Source of the DNA: JBNJGB01 sp051747385 | GTDB taxonomy: Bacteria > Myxococcota_A > UBA9042 > PHBI01 > JACKFB01 | Direction: 5' to 3' | Length of the DNA stretch: 64,000 nt | NCBI GenBank assembly: GCA_051747385.1 | Contig: JBNJGB010000023.1 | Location: 1 to 64,000, forward strand | Shown here: positions 60,859-64,000 of the stretch, piece after piece | Layout: each line of letters starts with the position of its first letter | Numbering within the stretch: the stretch's first letter is position 1 | Made by a program: the position numbers and the translations under genes | Notes under the pieces: model-generated | Seen by the model: only the letters and a program-made list of their open reading frames with translations | The model's database searches: none | What the model was told of the DNA's origin: nothing

Positions 60859-61570
60859 TACGCCGCCGTACGGCCAGGGCCAGGAGCAGGAGGACGGCGC
60901 CCCACACCGGGGCCCCGCGCGTGGCCGCGCAGCCGTCCTCGGCCGGCGGAGCGCCCGCCGGGGAGCCCGCCACGCCGCCCCGCTCCACGGACGGGGTCGG
61001 CCCGGCGGCGACGCTCGACGGTCCGGCGTCCGGCGCGAACCCGGCATCCGGTACCGGGCCTGCGTCGGCGCCACGGGCGGGGCCTGCGTCCCCGGCGCTC
61101 GGCACCCCGGCGTCCGAGGGGGGGCCCGCGTCGGAGTCCTGGGCGGCGTCGGCCTCCTCCGCGTGGGCGGTCGTCATCGGCAGGCAGTCGTAGGCCTCGA
61201 GGCCGTCGTCCCAGCCGCAGACCGCGTCCTCGCCGCAGTCCGCGGTGCGGACGCGCCCCTCGCCGTCGCACCAGACCACGTGGTTGGCGGCGGTGCAGCG
61301 GCCCTCGCGCGGGATGTCGGCGCAGTCCGTGGCCTCGATGGCGACGCAGCCGTAGCCGCCGTCGAAGGCGTCGTGCTGCGTGCACAGCTCCCCGGGTGGG
61401 CAGGTGGCGGTCTTCAGCTCTCCGTCGGCGCACCAGACCAGGGTCCGGCCGTCGACGCACTGGCCGTCCGGGTCGACCTGGCCGCACGTCTCCGCGCGGG
61501 CGTCGGTCGCCGCGATCGAGGCGGCGACGGCCAGCCACACCACCAGCATTCGGGGGAAGCGCACGTCCAT
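60848..61570 (-). CDS. Cys-rich secreted protein with MYXO-CTERM-like tail
   Basis: 240 residues. Signal peptide ending ATDARAE; about ten Cys in the first 130 residues arranged as two similar units (GQCVDGRTLVWCADGE, GRCTAANHVVWCDGEG); an Ala/Gly/Asp/Pro-rich stalk (130-205); and a C-terminal DGCAATRG plus hydrophobic helix and RRR, matching the MYXO-CTERM plan (Cys, transmembrane stretch, basic end) recognised by a myxosortase. Likely surface-displayed. Function otherwise unknown. Confidence 0.8.
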   Translation of the reverse strand: MDVRFPRMLVVWLAVAASIAATDARAETCGQVDPDGQCVDGRTLVWCADGELKTATCPPGELCTQHDAFDGGYGCVAIEATDCADIPREGRCTAANHVVWCDGEGRVRTADCGEDAVCGWDDGLEAYDCLPMTTAHAEEADAAQDSDAGPPSDAGVPSAGDAGPARGADAGPVPDAGFAPDAGPSSVAAGPTPSVERGGVAGSPAGAPPAEDGCAATRGAPVWGAVLLLLALAVRRRISG

Positions 61571-61626
61571 CGCCGGAAGTCTAGCGACGCCGTCGAAGCC
61601 GGATCAAAGGAATCCGACGCGCTGCG

Positions 61627-62796
61627 TCACGCGTTCATGGAGCAGAACGCCTCGTAGTCCACCAGCTCCGTGATCGTGGGCTGTTCGCTGCAGACGGGGC
61701 AGCTCGGATCCCGGCGCGTCTTCAGCTCGCGCACGCTCATCCGGAGGGCGTCGATGGACAGGATCCGGCCCGAGAGCAGGTCGCCCGCGCCCAAGAGGAG
61801 TTTGACCACCTCGGCGGCCTGCAGGGTCCCCACGATGCCGCAGATGGCGCCCAGGACGCCCGCCTCGGCGCAGCTCGGGGCGAGCTCCGGCGGGGGCGGC
61901 TCCGGGTACAGGCAGCGATAGCACGGCCCGCCGTCCGGGGCGTTGAAGGTCGTGACCTGCCCGTCGAAGTGGAAGATGGAGCCGTGGACGTTGGGGATGC
62001 CCAGGAAGACGCACGCGTCGTTGATGAGATAGCGCGTCGGGAAGTTGTCGGTGCCGTCGACGACCACGTCCCACCCCTCGAAGATCTCGAGGGCGTTCGA
62101 GGAGTCCAGCCGCGTGTCGTAGGCGACCACCTCGATGTCGCTGTTGAGGCGCTTCAGGGTCTCCCGGGCGGACTCGACCTTCGGATCTCCGGCGCGCTCC
62201 TCCGTGTGGATGATCTGGCGCTGGAGGTTGGAGGTGTCCACGCGGTCGTTGTCGATGATGCCCAGGGTCCCCACGCCGGCCGCCGCCAGGTACAGGGCCG
62301 TCGGTGAGCCCAGCCCGCCGGCGCCCACGCAGAGCACGCGGGCGTCCAGGAGCGTCTGCTGCCCTTCCTCCCCCATCTGCGGGAGGATGATCTGCCGGGC
62401 GTAGCGCGCCTTCTGCTCGGTGCTGAGGGTCTTGCGATGCTCCAGGTCGTACCCGGCGCGGCTCCAGGCGCCGACGCCGCCCAGGATGTTCACCACGTCC
62501 CGATAGCCCATCTCCTCCAGGGACTTTGCGCTCAGGGCGCTGCGGAAGCCGCCGGCGCAGTACAGCGCGATGGGGCGATCCCGATCGGGCACCATGGCCT
62601 CGATCTTCTGCTCCAGCAGGCCGCGCGGGACGATCACGGCGCCGGGGATGACGCCGTTCATCGTCTCGTCCGGCTCGCGGATGTCGATGAGCACCGGACG
62701 CGGGTTCGCGTCGAGTCGCTCCTTCAGGTCCTGGACGGAGATCTCCCGGATCTGCGCCTTGGTCCTCGCGAGGATGTCCTCAAAGGTCGGGGCCAT
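61627..62796 (-). CDS. Rhodanese-E1-like adenylyltransferase fusion (MoeB/ThiF family)
   Basis: 389 residues. N-terminal rhodanese (about 15-115: VLIDIREPDE, persulfide Cys80 in LYCAGGFRS), then an E1-like domain (about 125-389): CVGAGGLGSPTALYLAAAGVG, DNDRVDTSNLQRQ, GTDNFPTRYLIND, CYRCLYPEPP, SCAEAGVLG and CPVC (zinc Cys pairs). It would adenylate the C-terminal Gly of a ThiS/MoaD-like carrier and pass on sulfur. MoeZ/Uba4/MOCS3 carry rhodanese at the C terminus, so the order is reversed. The AGGAG ribosome site lies in the end of a family C repeat. Confidence 0.88.
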   Translation of the reverse strand: MAPTFEDILARTKAQIREISVQDLKERLDANPRPVLIDIREPDETMNGVIPGAVIVPRGLLEQKIEAMVPDRDRPIALYCAGGFRSALSAKSLEEMGYRDVVNILGGVGAWSRAGYDLEHRKTLSTEQKARYARQIILPQMGEEGQQTLLDARVLCVGAGGLGSPTALYLAAAGVGTLGIIDNDRVDTSNLQRQIIHTEERAGDPKVESARETLKRLNSDIEVVAYDTRLDSSNALEIFEGWDVVVDGTDNFPTRYLINDACVFLGIPNVHGSIFHFDGQVTTFNAPDGGPCYRCLYPEPPPPELAPSCAEAGVLGAICGIVGTLQAAEVVKLLLGAGDLLSGRILSIDALRMSVRELKTRRDPSCPVCSEQPTITELVDYEAFCSMNA

Positions 62797-62800
62797 TCGT

Positions 62801-62963
62801 GACTCCTGTGGCGAAACTCCGGCCCGGCCCAGGCCGACGATCCGACGGCGCTGTGGCGTGCCGCAACTCCTTGAATTGGCGCTGCCAGTCCTGCGTCGTT
62901 GCGTCCCACCACAGCTTGCGCCTCGACGCCCTGGACTCGACCCTCCATTCCGTCCCAGGAGTC
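62801..62963. repeat. Family C MITE-like element, copy 2 (163 bp)
   Basis: Same length and orientation as 50829-50991, about 13 mismatches by hand count. Ends GACTCCTG (62801-62808) and CAGGAGTC (62956-62963). Flanks ATTCGT (62795-62800) and ATTCTT (62964-62969) form an imperfect 6-bp direct repeat. Reading toward the rhodanese-E1 gene, the end reads CAGGAGTC, placing AGGAG six bases before that ATG. Confidence 0.8.
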
Positions 62964-63047
62964 ATTCTTGACTCCCCGGGTCCACAATGGAGCGGACAAC
63001 CCTACGCAGGGCCGTGGGCCAAGGCAATGAACGGCCTCGTGGGGGCG

Positions 63048-63300
63048 TCAGGCCGACTTCCCCAGCGGCCGCAGCGCCGGCTTTCCGGGCTCGCCCGGTG
63101 CAGGGCGCTCGACGTCGGACGTGGTGATCACGCGATCGCGGCCCTGGCGCTTGGCCTCGTACATGGCCTGGTCCGCGCGCCGGATCATCTCCGGCAGAGA
63201 GGCCTCCGGGCCCGCGGCGGACGCCACGCCGAAGCTGGCCGTGAACGACGGGCCGGTGTAGCGCTCCACCGCCGTGCACCGGATCACGTGGGGCAGGTCC
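63048..63300 (-). pseudogene. GGDEF-domain C-terminal remnant
   Basis: Only the last strand and helix of a diguanylate cyclase domain are present (SFTASFGVASA, MIRRADQAMYEAKRQGRDRV), then a short tail. Further upstream on this strand the frame becomes antisense of the HisC-like gene, and the GG(D/E)EF motif is missing. It is a truncated fragment, not a functional cyclase. Confidence 0.7.
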
Positions 63301-63303
63301 GTG

Positions 63304-63320
63304 TATGATGCGCGGCCGTG
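63304..63320 (+). promoter_or_regulatory. Possible -10 element giving a leaderless mRNA
   Basis: TATGAT at 63304-63309 ends eight bases before the GTG (63318) of the HisC-like frame; transcription would begin at or near the start codon. No -35 match was found, and no ribosome site precedes the GTG. Confidence 0.4.
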
Positions 63321-64000
63321 GATCCGCCTCACCCCGCCCATGGACACCTCCGCGCTCCGGCGTGGGCCCGGCAGCGGCCGTCGGAGGAGGACGCCGACGC
63401 CTTGGACCTGCGGGGCCTGGAGCCCCCGTCGGGCCCTCCCTCGGACCTCCGGGAGATCCTCGCCGCCGTCGATCCCTTCGCACACGGCGACCCCGCGGCC
63501 TGGCGGCTGCGCGAGGTCCTGGCGGAGGGCTCGGGAGCGGGGCCGGAGCATGTGATCCCCGGGGGCGACGACCTGGTCGGCCTGGCCTGCCGCGCCGTCC
63601 TCGGGCCCGCGGATCGCGTCGCTCTCGCGGCCCCTGGACGCGCCGCCTTCGAGCGCGAGGTGGCGGCCTGCGGTGCGCGCTACGTGGACGTGGGACGGGA
63701 TCAGGCCTTCCGCGTCCAGGAGGAGGCCCTGGACCGGGTCCTCTCCGACGGGGACGTGCGCCTCGTGATCCTGGGCCGCCCGGCGGTCCCGGCCGGCGCC
63801 GTCGCCCGCCTCCACCCGGTCCGGCGCGCCCTCGACGCGGGGGCCTTCGTGCTCGTCGACGAGGCCGACCTCCCCCTCGCGGACGGCCGGAGCGAGAGCG
63901 CCCTCTCCCTGCTCCGAGGCCCGGACGCGCCCGGACGCCTGATCGTGCGGACCCGCGTGGCCCCCGCGCTGGCGATCGGACCGCTCCGGGCCGACGCGCT
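63318..64000 (+). CDS. HisC-like fold-I aminotransferase homologue, degenerate, truncated by window
   Basis: 227 codons before the window ends. The pattern follows histidinol-phosphate aminotransferase/CobC-type enzymes: VIPGGDDLVGLACRAVLGPADRVALAAPG, ILGRPAVPAG at the usual PNNPTG site, FVLVDEADLPLAD at the VDEAY site, and VRTRVAPALAIGPLR at the site of the TLSKAYGLAGLR lysine motif. Thus the Asp is kept, but the Asn of NPTG is Val and the Schiff-base Lys is Ala by my alignment. It may be a non-PLP pseudoenzyme. The GTG start is tentative. Confidence 0.6.
   Translation, partial: MDPPHPAHGHLRAPAWARQRPSEEDADALDLRGLEPPSGPPSDLREILAAVDPFAHGDPAAWRLREVLAEGSGAGPEHVIPGGDDLVGLACRAVLGPADRVALAAPGRAAFEREVAACGARYVDVGRDQAFRVQEEALDRVLSDGDVRLVILGRPAVPAGAVARLHPVRRALDAGAFVLVDEADLPLADGRSESALSLLRGPDAPGRLIVRTRVAPALAIGPLRADA

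Noticed and set aside
62780..62965. A 61-codon frame inside the family C repeat (KLWWDATTQDW...)
   Set aside because: The corresponding frame in the other copy is not maintained from the same start, and the sequence is better explained as a structured inverted-repeat element.

Overview
The window is a high-GC chromosomal segment, and it contains the replication-origin neighbourhood of a Gram-negative bacterium. The best guess is a former deltaproteobacterium of the Myxococcota/Bradymonadota type. The reasons are: many lipoproteins with long Asp/Ala/Thr/Val-rich linkers after the lipobox, TIG, IgGFc-binding and DVWAVG-type propeller surface proteins, a C-terminal MYXO-CTERM-like tail, and an rpoN-hpf-rapZ-HPr-EI cluster. 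No rRNA, tRNA or CRISPR was seen.

Layout. 1-7145: argD, then xerC-hslV-hslU with overlapping ends, a J-domain protein and RNase G. 7269-15165: rpoN, hpf, rapZ, ptsH (HPr) and ptsI, followed by an RNase D and a SLC13/DASS transporter joined to ptsI by 4-base overlaps. 15425-21955: an EEP-fold protein with altered catalytic residues, then an overlapping run of PQQ-type dehydrogenase/cytochrome c lipoprotein, ArnT-like glycosyltransferase and histidine kinase. 22237-28288: a parvulin lipoprotein, proB, murA (Cys to Asp at the fosfomycin site), recF and dnaN. 28375-28715: a cluster of DnaA-box-like sites, the best oriC candidate, then a decayed IS1182-like transposase and dnaA. 32082-36084: rpmH-rnpA-yidD-yidC-khpB on the opposite strand. 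36232-40220: the ftsE-ftsX-envC-yibQ division/peptidoglycan operon. 40411-48187: an outer-membrane barrel, a P-type ATPase and a PTS-IIA/antiporter/antiporter operon. 48750-61570: a surface-protein region (IgGFc-binding lipoprotein, a 1381-residue TIG/propeller lipoprotein, two propeller lipoproteins, a GT-C glycosyltransferase and a MYXO-CTERM protein). 61627-64000: a rhodanese-E1 fusion, a GGDEF remnant and the start of a HisC-like protein without the usual PLP lysine.

The most unusual feature is a set of short non-coding repeat families, several with terminal inverted repeats, lying at gene ends. Family A (163 bp; 72-234 and 16219-16381, plus a partial copy at 1-61) is flanked by 10-bp direct repeats that contain the stop codon of the neighbouring gene. 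Family B (4857-5141 and 15187-15421) and family C (163 bp; 50829-50991 and 62801-62963) behave similarly. One end of a family C copy supplies the Shine-Dalgarno sequence of the rhodanese-E1 gene. Hexanucleotide arrays of the GTGGTC/CCACGA type also recur between genes.

Working together: the origin block couples replication initiation (dnaA, dnaN, recF), translation and RNA maturation (rpmH, rnpA) and membrane insertion (yidD, yidC, khpB). The only PTS IIA protein in the window is fused by overlap to two cation antiporters, so EI-HPr encoded at 10320-12398 may regulate ion transport.
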